From positions 806,001-870,000 of the forward strand of contig VWZX01000934.1 of NCBI GenBank assembly GCA_013399015.1: 64,000 nt of DNA, read 5' to 3'. Origin of the DNA: Galbula dea (Eukaryota; Chordata; Aves; Piciformes; Galbulidae). This document shows positions 49,211-61,716 of the stretch, one piece after another (within the stretch, counting starts at the first letter, position 1; each line of letters opens with the position of its first letter). Position numbers and translations under genes: made by a program. The notes under the pieces were generated by a model, which worked only from the letters and a program-made list of their open reading frames with translations, was not told the DNA's origin and did not search any database.

Positions 49211-50989
49211 GGGGGTCCTTATTGCCCTTACAGCCTTGCAGTGGTGTACAGCCTTGCAGGGAAGAATTGCTTCTCCTTCACCCAACATGGGGTGCAGGCA
49301 CTCCTTGTGCATGAGGGTTGTGCACCCAGTTGGGACACATGAAGATAAGGATTATGTTCAGCTGAAAAGACAGAAAAGAGTAAGGCAGGAAGGTTTGAGG
49401 CTGTAACTTATCATCCAACTTCAAGCAGTGATAGCCAGGGTTCTCCATCGTGCTGAAGGCACTTTGGTGATCACCATTAGCACAGGCTGTGGGTTTGTGC
49501 TGCTTGCACCATGGACATTGCTCCAGTGGCACTTCTAGGGACACGGCTGACACTTACCAGCCTGTCACTGCTCTTCCTCACTAGTGCCAGAGCTGGTTGA
49601 TGGAGATTCCCCATCCAAGGACTAAATCGGCTTGACATTGGCTTAGCGATGCAAATCCTTGCTCCAGGCAATGCAGTTGTGAGCAGGCACCAGCGCTGGG
49701 ATATCTGAGTGCTCTGCAGCTATGCCAGCTGTTGAGCCATACCTGCTTCCAAGTTAGCAGCAGGGCTTGGATGCAGTCCTCAATGCAGCAGAAAATCTTG
49801 TCTTGCTCTTTCCTATCCCAAGTTATCTCTCAGGATGGAGGATTTGCCTTTGTGCACCTTGCAGTGTAACTGAGGACTGCATAAACCTGAAGGCAAGTGC
49901 TGGGTTTGGGCTTGTGCCCACCAGGCTATGCTGGGAGGTCTCCCATCCCCTGCTGCTTCCTACCTGTAAGACATGTGGGATAATCCAGGAGATCTCCTAA
50001 ATCTTCCACTGCACCTGGTTCCTAGGCAATGTGACCTGGCTTGGATACTAGAGCTGTGGCTCAGTGCAGAGGAATGCAGGAGCCAGGCAAGGAGAAGTCT
50101 CCCATGGGCTGTCACCTTCAGTAACAATTCTCTTGGGAGGAAAGCCCAGGGTGTTTGTGCCAGTTCATTTCTTCCCCAGCACCAAAGGAGCCTGGTGCAG
50201 GCAGAGCAGCTGTCATGCCTGCAGCCCAGCTTTCCAGAAGACAATGCCACTTGCCAGCTGTGCCTGTACCCGTGGGCAGCAGGTGAACATCTGGAAGGGG
50301 TGATGGCACTGCCACTTGTCATCAGGCAGCTGCACAGCCTGGGTGTGATGGCTTGCAGATGTGGGAGGAGAGAAGCAAAGTGGAAGGTGGTTCAAGGCAC
50401 TTTTCTGATCCCTGGAGGTGGGGCTTGGCTCTCTGTGCCCACCTGTCTCTGGGAGGATGGCAAGGGTTCACTGTAGGTGCTGTCACCCCACCCAGGCTCT
50501 CTGCATGCATTGTTTCATGGCTTCTGTAATTAAGTTGGCACACAGAAACATGACTTTGCAGATGTGGTCACAAATCCTACCTAATTCACCATATGTTCTG
50601 ACTGCCTGACAGCACCAGGAAGCTGCTGCTTACAGGCATGTCCCCAGCACTGCCCTGCCAGGGGCTGCCTTTGCTCTTCCCTGCCTGTCCCTGGTCCCTG
50701 TAGGACACTGAGCTCTGCCCAGCAGCTTGCTGCAGTGCAGCTGCCATGGTCCACACTGGAGGGTTTGCTGCTGAGCAGAGCTGCAGGCTGGCCAAGCATC
50801 CTCCATGGGCACCTTGGGTGGGCACCAGGCACCAGTGGGGTCACCCTGGGCTCGTGTCAATCCTGGCACAGGGAGGCTGGTGCAGCTGGATCCCACGCTG
50901 GCATACAGCAGACCATGTATGGAGGGGAAGCAGGAGCATTAACTGCATTGGAGGGACTTTGTCAGGGTGCCAGCATATGAGACGTGTGG

Positions 50990-51300
50990 AGATAGTGCAG
51001 CCCTGCTGCTGCCTGTGGCTGTTTTGCCTTTGCTTCTAATGACTAATAGAGAGAAGACAAAACAATTTCTATTAGTTTCTCCCACGCTGCAGTGGGTTTC
51101 TTATTTTCCAAACCTCATTAGGGTTTGTAATACCATGGTGGTAGTCAAGAGGAGTCTGAATCACCCGGGGGGGGATGAAGCACCGAAGAGATATGATGTG
51201 CAGGCCAGTATTAACACTGCTCCTGGCTTATTCCCAAGGTCCTTCCTGATTCCTTTCCAAACTCTTATGCCTTATCTCCATCTTAAAGGTTAATGATGAA
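50990..51300. other. Repeat-free block, candidate conserved non-exonic element
   Basis: Contains CTAATGACTAATAGAGAG and CAATTTCTATTAGTTTC words, a G8 run at about 51167 and no repeat family I can name. Confidence 0.28.
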
Positions 51301-54300
51301 GCTTAGGAGAGGAAGAAAAACTGTCTAAGATCCCAGATTGTTAAAGAGAATGGATGTGAGTGCTGAGGAGAGAGCTGGGGCTGCATTTACATTGGAAAGG
51401 CAAATATTATCTGAAAGGCTATGCTTGCACTAACCAGGGTGTTGGAGCTGGGCTGCAGGGTTCCCTGGATGAGCTGCTGGTGCAAGGGAATGCTGTGTGT
51501 GGAGAAGCCACTGGCTTCAGGTCACCATGCCCAGATCCCATAGGAACTGGATGCAAGTCAGGCACCAGCTTCATGCCAGTTCCTTGGGAAGTCTCAGCAT
51601 GTGGTCCTGGCTCCTCTGAAGACAGTGGGGTTTTGTTATTTGTTGCCTTATTGCCAGTGATGCTAATAAAAGCACCAGGCATGGAGCTGCTTGAGTAATG
51701 CTTGGGAGAAGATGGCAAATGGCACCCAAACAACCTGTGCAAGAGGACCCACAACCTTGGCTCAGCTGAGTAACCATTCAGAGGAGGTGTCCAGCCTGGC
51801 TCTGGGTTGCTCAGGCATAGTAGAATCATCCTCACAGAGAAACCATCCCCAGATCATCTTACAGTGGCCACAGCCTGGTGGGCAGAAGCTCTGTGAGCTG
51901 CTCCAGGAGATTTTTCTGTCTGTCTTCTCCATCCAAAAAAAAGCAGGATATGAAGCTGAAGGGTGCTGAGCTTATGCAAGCTGACAGGGTCAGGTCCTTT
52001 GACAGTGATGACAAAGCTAATGGAGGGAGACACCTTGAAGAGCAGATAGATTGAGCAAGACATGGATCCTCCTGGCAGACACTGAGCAGTTCTTTCCCTT
52101 TGCAAATGGGCAGATTTCTTATCAGCCACATCACTTATTGGGCATTTCCCAGACCTTCCAGTTAAGGAGGGAAGACACATGGCTCAGGCAAGTCCTCCAG
52201 GTCCTGCCACAGCCTTGCAGGCTCAGGATAAGGTTGCTGAGGCCAAAACCCTGCCAGATGTGGGCAGTGGTGAAGCCACTGTCTGTCTCACTGTTGAGAT
52301 CAGCCAAACTCTTAATGTAGAGCCACACAGAGAAAGGTTTTGGCTACTTCCTCATTTGCCTTGCCCCTGCAGGAGGAGAGGAGCAGAGAGGTCTATCTGG
52401 AAGGGCTTGTTGTGGGTGATGAGGTGTCTAAGTGACAGGATGCAGCTAAGTGATGTGAGTGAACCACCTCAGTGATGTGACTCAAACAGGACAGTAGTAA
52501 GGAAATAGCAACTTAAAGATGCAGGGTGTTGGTCAGACATGCCCTGGGTTGTGTTTCAGCAGTTTCCTTACTGCTTGTCCAAGCAAGGAGGTCTCCAACA
52601 CTAAGCACAAAAGAGTTTGAAGGCTGCTCTGTAAGAGGCAAGAGACTGTCTGTGGTCTGATCTGGGCTCTGAGATCTTACCTGGATTTGGGTGTTAACCA
52701 TGGCAGCTTCTGTACCAAGTTGTGTCTCCCAGCTCATCTGCACTGACCTCCCTAGGGACTCACTCTCTGCTTCCAGGAGCAGCTTGTGCCAGAGTTACAG
52801 GCAAACAGGAGACAGGTTGCCACTCTTTTCCCTGTCTCCAGCCATGGGTATGTCTGCTATTTTTTCCTTCACTCTGTCACTAAAACTTCTTGCAGAAAGC
52901 CACCTTTAAGCTTAGGTTAAGCATGGGAAATTTCAATCCCAAAGGGAATAATCTTTCCATTGGCAAAGTTGTGTACAGGGGTGAAACCTAGAGCTTTGCA
53001 TGGGATTCCTCCTGCAGCTCTGGCTCTGTAATTAAGGCATAAATCCAGCTTTCTGTGCCTGCACTCTGCCTGCTGCACAGTGCCAGGTGTTGCTGTGGGA
53101 ACCATAACTTCCCAAATTTGTTTTTCCTCTGCACTCCATTTCAGCCTGTTCCCAACAGGCACTCCAGAGGAAGAAAGATCCACAGCCCACCACAGGATTT
53201 CACCTGCAGCAGACAGGCTTTAGTGGGATAAATAAATAGCTGTGTCATGGGGAGCAGCATGGGGAGGATAAGAAGAGATGGGAAGTGGGTGCTGGGCTGT
53301 GGGCACTCCACCTGAGCTGCGTTGCTTCTGCTGGCCAGAGCCACAGGCTGGTGGTGGACCTCCTCCAGCAGCATGTCCCACCACTGGTTACCTGCTGCAG
53401 ATCTCACCAGGGTGCAGGAGGGATATCTGCACCTTTGGCTTTTGGCTTCTCCATCTGCAAGCAGATTTCTCTGTCTTTCCTTTAGAAATGGCTTCAGGAG
53501 AGGATGGACTTGTTCTTTGTGATGGTGAAGAGCATCACGTTCACCATGAGTGCCATGGTGGTGAGCACTGCTGGCTGGGTGCTCAGTGGTGTCACTGGGG
53601 CTGTGTGAACTGGAGGAGGGCTTTAGCATTTGGGGGATGTTTGGAGATGATCTGTAGGAAAATCAGGTTGGAATGGTCCAGTGTTGGTGGAGCATGATGC
53701 TGATGGGCATGGACAGGTGACTTCTGGGGCTGGAGGGAGAGTCCTGCTGCTGACCCAGGCTCAGGCATGAGTGATGCAGAGTTATCTGTTCAATGGCTGA
53801 CCTGAAGCATTTAGCACAGCAAGCTCTGGATTGCCATGAAATGGGTTGGATGTTCTGGTGTGCTATCAGAGAATGGGAAAACAGTTGCAGTCTCTGTTGT
53901 CTTTAGTTACTGGGAAGACACAGGACCCCTCAGGAGGCAGAGGACTGGTGGCAGTGTAGTGGTGGCAACTATTGTCCTTCTTCCCTCTATTTTGTACTTT
54001 AAAAGAAGCAACAACAGAAATAGTCACTGCTCAGGTTCTGTGACAAGTTTGAACCTTGGCAAATAGCTTTGGATCAACTGAATTCCTGGATTATGGTGAA
54101 TAAACTATTCACCAGGAAGGAATCCCTTATCCTGTCTCTGCTGGTTCCCAGGGAGCAGCACTACATGTCCCAGATGTCATTTGCTGGCTGTCACCATCGT
54201 TGAGCCATGGCTGGGGTCCCTTCATGGCATCATGTGCTCAGTGACACAGGCACTAGTGGTGCTGTAGCTCCTGCACCCATCCATGGTCCCTGGTGACAGC

Positions 54301-55479
54301 CACCACCCTTAGCCTGGTCCCATGTCTCTTGCTGTCCTCTCCCACACTTTGATGTCCCTAAATTGGGCACAGTGAGGGAAGAGGAGCCCTGAGGGTGGCA
54401 CTAAGGGCTTCACACAGCCATGCTAGCATGGCACAGTGATTAGTGTTCCAGTGCTGGGATCATTGAGCTGCTGAGAGGGAGCTCATGGTGCTTCTGCTAC
54501 ATTGGCTGAGCCCTTTCCAACACCTCCCCATCACAGAGCCAGTGACTTCACAGCCTCAGCCCCCTGGGAGAGGTTGCTCCCAGCCCCATGGAGGGTTTGG
54601 GGGCTTGGTCTGAGGGCAGATGGAAAGGATGCTGCTGAGCACCATGCACAGGCACATCACACTAGCCCCAAAGAGCACCATGTGTGCCTGCAGGCACCAC
54701 AACCCCAGCATGTTCTACCTCCCTGAAACACCTCAATTTAAATGCTAATTCTCCCTGAACCGAAGGGGTAAGGCAGCTAGTGCATGTTGTCAGGCTGTTT
54801 ATTGCTGACACTGAATTGGGGCATGCTGAGGATGTGGTGGGAAGGGGGCAAGCCTCATCTACAGCATCAGGGCCAATGGAGGGATGGGGACAATGCATGT
54901 GGCTGCACCAGAGGGATTCAAGGGCCATGGGCAGCTCTGGGTTGATGCTCTCCTCTCTCCCCATAGTCCAGTTCAGCCACACATGATTGTATATGGTGGT
55001 TAGGGCTGAAAGCCAAGGAGCTGGAGTGACTCCATGGTCTGGCAAAACTTGTCTGGTCTCTCCTTTTTTTATCCTGGCTCATTATACAGGAGTGGAGCCC
55101 TGCTCAAATTAATGACCAGTAAATTTGGAGTAAGTAACTGCTGCTTCCTAGGATTTGCATTAAACCTTTATAATTCAATGGTGCCTGAGGTCACAGAGAC
55201 ATGGGGGAGAAGGGAGGAGATTTACAGCGTGCTTACTTCCTCCAAAGTGGCTGTGGAAACAGGACATCCTCTTTTCTGTCTCCCACTAACTCTAGATCAA
55301 TATTGTTTGGGTGGTGACAACCTAAAAAGAAGCTCTTTCTGCATGCCCCTCTGTCAGATGCAAGCTGGACTCTCATGAGCTTGCAGCCACTGCAGCAGGA
55401 AAGCTCCTCCAAGGAAAAGTTGGGTCAAAAGCTGGCACTAAATAACCTCAAATCCCTCTTGTTCTCCCCAGGTCATTGT

Positions 55480-55730
55480 GGGACAGAAAGAGGAAAGATT
55501 AATAAATGATTCTTGCCAGAGAAGACATCCCCTCAGACTCAGGCAGCAGACAGTGCTCCTCACATAGGCACTTTGCTGAACATAAGCAGGCTGGATGATA
55601 ATGTGATTAACATTTGTAGCTGTGCTGCCTCAGATAAGGCTAATTAAATCTCACGCTTCAGGGCATCAGCTAATCACTTGTGGGGTCATTTTCTATTTAT
55701 TTTTGGTACCCCTTCATGAATCTGTTTGCC
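55480..55730. other. AT-rich block, candidate conserved non-exonic element
   Basis: Includes GATTAATAAATGATTC, GATAATGTGATTAAC and GGCTAATTAAATCTC; repeat-free and non-coding. Confidence 0.33.
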
Positions 55731-58104
55731 CAGTTGCTGTGATGTAGGGTGTGTGTCTGCTGTCAGAGGTGGATGGAGGCAGGCAGCCCCATGCCAGCTG
55801 GTGCTTGGATTTGCAGTGGGAGTTGTAGAGGAGCAAGGAGAGTCTCTGGAAGGGTCAGCAGGGAGACTCCAGCCTCAAGGCTGTGTCCTTCAGGAGCAGA
55901 GTGTGAAGGGAGGAAGCCACAGCTGATTGAGCTGAGGAGGAGAAGTTGCTCTTTCACCTAGTGGTGTTCCTTACAGGAAAATGAATGTGAGTCACCAGCA
56001 GATCTTTCATTACTACAGGCCCAAATCCAATGCTTTCAGCACTTAGCAACAGGGCAAGGTACCCCAGAGCTCAGCAGGATCATGCCATCGTCTAGGACCC
56101 AGTTGCCATGGCTCTATCCACATCCAGGAACAACACAGCACTCCAGCTGCTCCCCAGCACCAGCACTGGGCTCTCCTGTTCCCCTAAAACTCCTTTTTCC
56201 TCAGAGGTGCCATGGGATGCTGATTCTTTTTTGGAGGCTTTCCTTCATCTCTGTGAGATGATACCAGTCCTGCAGAGCATAACAATGGAGCCCTACACTC
56301 TGCCTCTACATTGCATGACCTTGAGTGTGTTATTTAAGGTCAGATTCCCCCCAAAACATCTCTAGTTTCTGTGTCTAGTTACAGAAGGACAAGAAGACAC
56401 TGGCACAGCAGGCTCTTGCTGCCTGAGCCCTCCTCCTGATACCTAAGCAGCTGCTAATTGCCTTTACCCCACCAGCAGCCTGGGATGGAGGGAGCTGCTG
56501 TCTGTTATCTGTGTCACCCAAGGCAGTGGCTGCGTTTGTGACTCGGCCAAGGTTACAAGAAGTGTCCATCAAAGCCAGGATTCTGAGCTCAGTTTAATCC
56601 AGGCAACTGCCTTCCTCCTTAGCCCACCCTGCTACCAGGAGAGCTCAGGAAAGCCTTTGGCCATTTGACCTTTTCCAGCATCGAGATTTGTTTATCTGGA
56701 AGTCAGCTCCCTCCCGAGGCAGGGATGTACTCTGGGTCAGATGCTGCTGGGAATGGAGGCTGCACAGGAGAAACAGCATCTCCTTGTACAGTGACTCAGT
56801 GTCTGCAAAATGCCCTGAGAGACATTCAGATCTGAGTCAAGGAGTGGACTCAGTGTCCATCGTGCTGGAGAGAGCAGCATGCTCGCTGCTCCTCTGGGTA
56901 TCAGGGAATCTACTCTGTGAGCCTTGAGGAGATGCTAGGGAGACAAGAGACAACAAGAGATGTAGGAGGATGCTGTGGGGCTAGAAGGTGCTGGGAGCTG
57001 GCAGGTTTGTCTGTCTCTCTCCTGATCCCATTGGAGTAAACCTGGCTCTGGGATTGGTAGGAACCACAAGGTTATGATGGCATCTCTGTGCCTGTTGGAA
57101 ACAGCAGAGACCCTGGGGTGTGAACCCTGCAAAGCTGGCAGTGGCTTGGACATGCCCCAGATGGAGGCACATGTGGTGGCACATGCACAGGGATGCTGTC
57201 ACATCCCTCCCCTTGTCTCTGTCCCTGCCCCTTGCACAGAGCCTGATGACTTTGATCAGAGCTTCCAGAGAGCACAAAAGCCTGGCAGAAACTCTTTTCT
57301 GAGCCTTTATGGTGAGTAGTGCTGTGGGCTGCAGGGTTATTAATAAGGCACAGTGGAAGAGGAGCTCTCACAGCTCTCAGCCAGCTGTGGCTCTGTGGCA
57401 CACCACTGGGCATACTGCCTGCCATAAGAGGGTTTGGGTGTCCCCAGCCTCTGTCCTCCCATTTTGCCTTCCTGTACCCACAGAGGCAGTGAGAGCTCAG
57501 CACAGTGCTGGCTGGTAAGACTCTGTAGGGGCTGTGCTGTGCCTACACCCTGCACCCAGTGGATGCTTCCCTCTGCACAGCTTCAGTTCATCCCTGCTTT
57601 GGGGTGGCAGAGGGCTGGAGGTGGGGAGGGAGGGAGAAGATGCAGGAAGGGTTTAGTAGCAAAAAATACATCACTGAAGTGCTCTTGAAGTCCTACCTTG
57701 TACTCCTGCTCCCTCCCATTACAGGAGAATGTTGTGGGCTTGCACTGGGGTGTATGCCCACACCTTGATTCACTCTTGCCCCTTGTTTTTCCTTGACCTT
57801 TTGGCTGCAGAGCCGTTAAAGCAAACAGCAATACAGCAAGTGGCACTGCAGAGCATGACTTTTCAGTAAATACCTTTTCACAGAGATGCCAGCTCTCAGC
57901 AGCAGCCACTGCATGCAGGTTCCCCTTGCAATAGTATGCATCTCCCACAGGTTCTTCCTCCTTAGCTGACCATGTGTGGACCACTGGCCCCCAGGGGCTA
58001 TTCTGCCACCCAGATGATCCAGGCTCATGCCCAGGGACAGCCAGCCTGCAGGTGGTGGTGAGATGATCTGTGTGAGTCTGCGTGGGGGGAGGAGGAGGTG
58101 CTGC

Positions 58105-58367
58105 TTCTCAGCAGTAGGACAAGAAAAAATGGCCTCAAGTTGCAGCAGGGGAGGATTAGGTTGGACATTTCTACTCTAAAAGGGTTGTCAAGGCCTAGAA
58201 CAGGCTGCCCAGGGCAGTGTTGGAGTCACTATCCCTGGAGGGATTGAAAAGCCATGGAGATGTGGTGCTGAGGGGCATGCTTTAGTTGTGACCTGGCAGT
58301 GCTGAATTAATGGCTGGACTAGATGCTCTCGAAGGTCTTTTCCCATGTAAATGATTCTGTGATTCTT
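58105..58367 (+). mobile_element. CR1 LINE fragment, sense
   Basis: Contains AAAAGGGTTGTCAAGGCCTA, CAGGCTGCCCAGGGCAGTGT and the tail ATGATTCTGTGATTCTT. It is 5'-truncated and moderately diverged. Confidence 0.85.
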
Positions 58368-59692
58368 TGCATCTTCTCTGCCCCTGCTTCGGTGCAGGGC
58401 ACTGGGTTAACACAGCCTCCTGCTGTCTGCTGTGCCTCCTGTTTTTGTCCCCAGCCCTGAGCTCTTCTGGCACCACCAGGACAGTTCTCCTGTGTGAAGC
58501 AGTGGGAGAGTGCTTGGGAAGGTGCCACCAGCCAGTGTCATTGTCCTTCTGGGCATACCCTCCTGGTCCTCTTGGAGGTGGGATGTGAGGCTGGGCAGGT
58601 GTGGCCCACCTGGCCCTTGTGCTCACCCCTGGGTGCAGGGTATGGGATTCACCCATCAGGGAGGTGACAGTCCCCATGCTCCAGGGCAGATGGGCTCTGT
58701 GCAGCTGCATCCCTCTTTCCCACTGCAATGTCACCCTTCTTCAGGGCTTTGGGATTTGGTGGCACTGATGCTTTTCTCCCTTTCCTGCTGTGGCAGAGCA
58801 GCAGAGACACCAACACACTGCTTCTCATGTTCCCTACTGACTTGCCTAATTTTTCAGCCCCTGCTTCCCACCACCCACACAGCTCCAGCAGTAATTGCAG
58901 TTCTCCATTTGCATCTCTCAGACAGCCAAGAGCTCAGAGCAGCCACAAGCACTGCTCCACCCCGGGGATCCCACACCCAGCGTGATCAATAGGAGATTTG
59001 TGAACACGTGTCTGAGCCAGAGGCTTTTCCCTTCAGACAAATAAACTGCTTTTTCTCCAGCAGTGCCTAAAGCAAAGCTCCGGAGATGCAATCAGGTGCT
59101 GATGGCTTTGAGATGGAGGTGCAGTATGAGGACAGGCTGCTGCCTGGTGCCAGAGCTGCCTGTGCAGTCCCCCTTAGCCTCAAGTCTTGTCCTCAGCTGC
59201 AGCTGCTCATCCCAGTCCTCCTCGGGGCCAGGAGCATTCTCAGGCTGGTTGCATGGGGCTACAGCCTCCTGCTTACCACCAGTATAGGTTGCACTGGCCA
59301 TATCCTGGCCCTGGACCAGCAGAAGAAAGCACTCTACCAGCTCAGCATCTTGCTGCAGTGGGACCCTTGGAGGTGGCTAAGGTGTCCCCACTTGTAAGAT
59401 GATCATGGGATGGTGGAGAATGGTCCTCCAACCCGAGGGATGGGCTGTAAAGAGGGGGAAGGGGAGTGAAACCAGCAGCTCTTTAAAGGAAAATCTATTC
59501 AGAAAAATGCAGCTGGGGCAGCCACAGCCTCCCCCTAGCTCCTGGGGCTGACCTGATTTTGCAGGAACTTCCTTTTTTTCTGCTCTGCTGTCCTTTTGTC
59601 TCCACCCCTGGAGGACTCAGAGCCTCCTGCCCTATATTTTGGCTCTAAGATCAATATTTAAAATCCCCCCTCCCATTTCCTTTGCGCAGGCG

Positions 59693-59704
59693 CAAGGCAT
59701 TCCT
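59693..59704. promoter_or_regulatory. NRF1-type binding site
   Basis: TGCGCAGGCGCA is a full match to the known NRF1 motif (reverse complement GCGCCTGCGCA core). It lies in CpG-poor intron beside AT-rich sequence containing TATATTTT and ATATTTAAAA. Binding is inferred from the motif only. Confidence 0.5.
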
Positions 59705-60416
59705 CTTGCTGGGGGAGGCTTGTCTCCCAGAACCTGTCTGTTCACCATTTCACATCATTTCCCCAGTATCATTGTGCTAGAAACAATTCATTAGGGGCCT
59801 ATTATACAATGTTATACCTGCCAGGGTTAGAATAGATCCCTCCTGTGTGGTAAAATCACACAGTGAGCTGCACAAGCTGCCTTTCTTTTGTTTTTTGCTG
59901 TCTATCTCTAAATGTACTTTTCTCCTCCTGTTGGAGACCCAGTCATCCAGGGGCAAAGCCATGGGGGTGATGCTGCTGCCTGGCCTGGGAGCCCCAGCAG
60001 GGTTTAATCATGGTCCTGTACTGGGAAGATGCTGCAGGTAGTGGGAGGGGGAAGTTTTGGGGTGTAGCATCCATTCCTCTCTCATCACCACTATCAGCTC
60101 CCTCTTCAGTGGCACACTTTAAAAATCCAGACTAAAGCCAGTGTCTGGGTCCCCAGGCTGAGAGCAATCCCATGTTGCCAGAAAGCTAATGGATCTACAG
60201 TGTCTGAGAAGCTCATTAAACATCACCTCAGAGGTGTGCACAGCCAGGGAGGCTGGTGGCTGGTCTGCAAACCCCAACCCCTGTTAGGTCTCCTGCTTGG
60301 AGGAAATGTCCCTCGCTCTCCCTCACCACCCATCCCTACACTGCTGGGGCAGCTCAGCCTTCCTGCCTGGCCGTGGCCTGCATCCTTGCTTTGCAGTTGT
60401 CTTTTTCTCTCTGCAG

Positions 60417-60541
60417 GGAGAATAACTTCATCAAGGACTTCCCTCAGCTGGCTGATGGCCTCATGGTGATCCCACTGCCCGTGGAGGAGCAGTGCCGTGG
60501 TGTCCTCTCGGAGCCCCTTCCCGACCTCCAGCTTCTCACCG
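60417..60541 (+). CDS. ASTN2: ASTN2 internal exon, start of MACPF domain
   Basis: This 125-base exon follows TCTTTTTCTCTCTGCAG-like sequence and precedes donor GTACGA at 60542. One base completes the arginine codon opened in the previous exon; one base of a glycine codon is left over. The product reads ENNFIKDFPQLADGLMVIPL and continues VEEQCRGVLSEPLPDLQLLT. This is the best paralogue marker in the window: the phrase FIKDFPQLADGL and the following VIPLPVEEQC match ASTN2, whereas ASTN1 as I recall it has a different sequence after NNF. The segment leads into the MACPF fold (related to perforin and complement), which in astrotactins is not known to form pores. Only 407 bases of intron separate it from the next exon. 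Confidence 0.95.
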
Positions 60542-60948
60542 GTACGAGCTGCCCCCAGGATCAGCCCCTTCTCCCACCTGGCTCCCACCATGGTCCCTGA
60601 GGGGCATCAGCACCCCTGGCATCTCAGGGTCTTTTGTAGCATCCCTCCTGCCTACCTGGCACAGAAATGAACTGTGTCAGTCCACCCCAGCACAGCAAGT
60701 CAACATCTCCTTCCCCACGAGCTCCAGACAGCCGCAGCCATGGCAGTGCTGTTCCTAGCAATGGTCTGGGGACCCCATGGGCATGCCCACCAGAGGAGGT
60801 TACCATTTCTGCTACTGTGCTGTTTCTTGCCCCTGCACTGTGTAGTAAAGCAATTTTAGCAATTGTAGTAAACCCTGTGAGCATTAAGTATGTCATGGAA
60901 TGAGGCCACTGGGTTGGCAGGAGCTGAGCATTGGCTCTTCCTTTGCAG
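60542..60948 (+). other. ASTN2: ASTN2 short intron, 407 bp
   Basis: This phase-1 intron is bounded by GTACGA and TTTGCAG. It contains no recognisable repeat or signal other than its splice sites. Confidence 0.9.
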
Positions 60949-61053
60949 GGGACATCAAGTACGACGAGGCAATGGGCTACCCCATGGTGCAGCACTGGCG
61001 GGTCAGGAGCAACCTCTACAGGGTGAAGCTCAGCTCCATCACCCTTTCTGCAG
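60949..61053 (+). CDS. ASTN2: ASTN2 internal exon, MACPF domain
   Basis: This 105-base exon follows CTCTTCCTTTGCAG and precedes donor GTGAGG at 61054. Two bases complete a glycine codon, and one base of the next glycine codon is left. The product starts DIKYDEAMGYPMVQHWRVRS and ends with RVKLSSITLSA. The first phrase matches mammalian ASTN2 almost residue for residue in memory, with a conservative K for R near the start. The later part is a typical amphipathic strand region of MACPF domains. The donor is only 63 bases upstream of the antisense solo LTR at 61117-61716, so the insertion landed close to a splice site without touching it. Confidence 0.94.
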
Positions 61054-61116
61054 GTGAGGGTTTCTACAAGCAGGGGTGGTGGTCTTCTGCCCCATGGCAT
61101 AGCAATGCCAAGCATC

Positions 61117-61716
61117 TGTTGTGGTTTAACCCCAGCCAGCAACTAGGAAGTATGCAGCAGCTACTTAGTGATTTCTCCTTTCTCCAGGGGGATGGGGAGG
61201 AGAGTTGAGCAAAAGAGTAAAACTTGTGGGCTGAGATAGGAACAGTTCATAACTAGAACAAAACATAATGGTAACAATAATAACATAATAATGGCAATAA
61301 TAATAATAATAATGGTGATAACGTTGAAAAGGACTATAACAAAAAGAGGGAGATATAAACCCAGGAAAAGACAAGTAATTCACAGTGCAGTTGCTCACCA
61401 CCCAATGACTGATGCTCCAGCAGCTATCTGCATGTTGTGGCCCAGTTTATATACTGGGTATGCTGTTCTATGGTAGAGAATATCCCTTTGGCTAGTTCAA
61501 GTCAGCTCTACTGCCCATGCTCCCTCCTAGCTTCTTATGTACCTCCTTACTGGCAGAGCACAGGAGACTGAGAAATCCTGAACTTGGGATAAGCACTACT
61601 TAGCAACAACTAAACCATCCTGTGTTAGCAACATTGTTCTCACACTAAATCTAAGCCACAGCCCTGTACCAGCTACTAGGAAGAAAATTAACTCTATCAG
61701 AGCTGAAACCTGGACA
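61117..61716 (-). mobile_element. Solo LTR of an endogenous retrovirus (ERVL-like, avian), antisense
   Basis: About 600 bases are bounded by TG and CA. Read on the minus strand, the block shows GAGTTAATTTTCTTCCTAGT near its 5' end, a TATA box (TATATAAA on the minus strand, at about 61446-61453), a (TTA)n tract and a terminal GGGTTAAACCACAACA. This order matches a widespread avian LTR family I associate with ERVL elements. Flanks are GCATC before and GCATT after, an imperfect 5-base target duplication, which suits an ERVL. No internal viral genes are present, so it is a recombined solo LTR. The family name is from memory; that it is an LTR is firmer. Confidence 0.85.
61265..61325. repeat. (AAT)n-rich microsatellite inside the LTR
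   Basis: Interrupted AAT/ATA repeats, with the purest run about 17 bases long near 61295-61312. In this LTR family a trinucleotide tract at this place is normal, so the repeat was probably carried in and may since have varied in length. Confidence 0.8.

Larger units (their letters stand above)
39995..60416 (+). other. ASTN2: ASTN2 intron, 20.4 kb
   Basis: This phase-2 intron is the largest complete one in the window. It contains CR1 fragments at about 41592, 44590, 45672, 46490 and 58108, an ambiguous base at 48156, AT-rich blocks near 42570-42850, 49075-49210, 50990-51300 and 55480-55730, and an NRF1-type site at 59693-59704. Long parts, notably 46950-58100, show no repeat family I can name. 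I found no exon of a nested gene in either strand. Confidence 0.85.
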
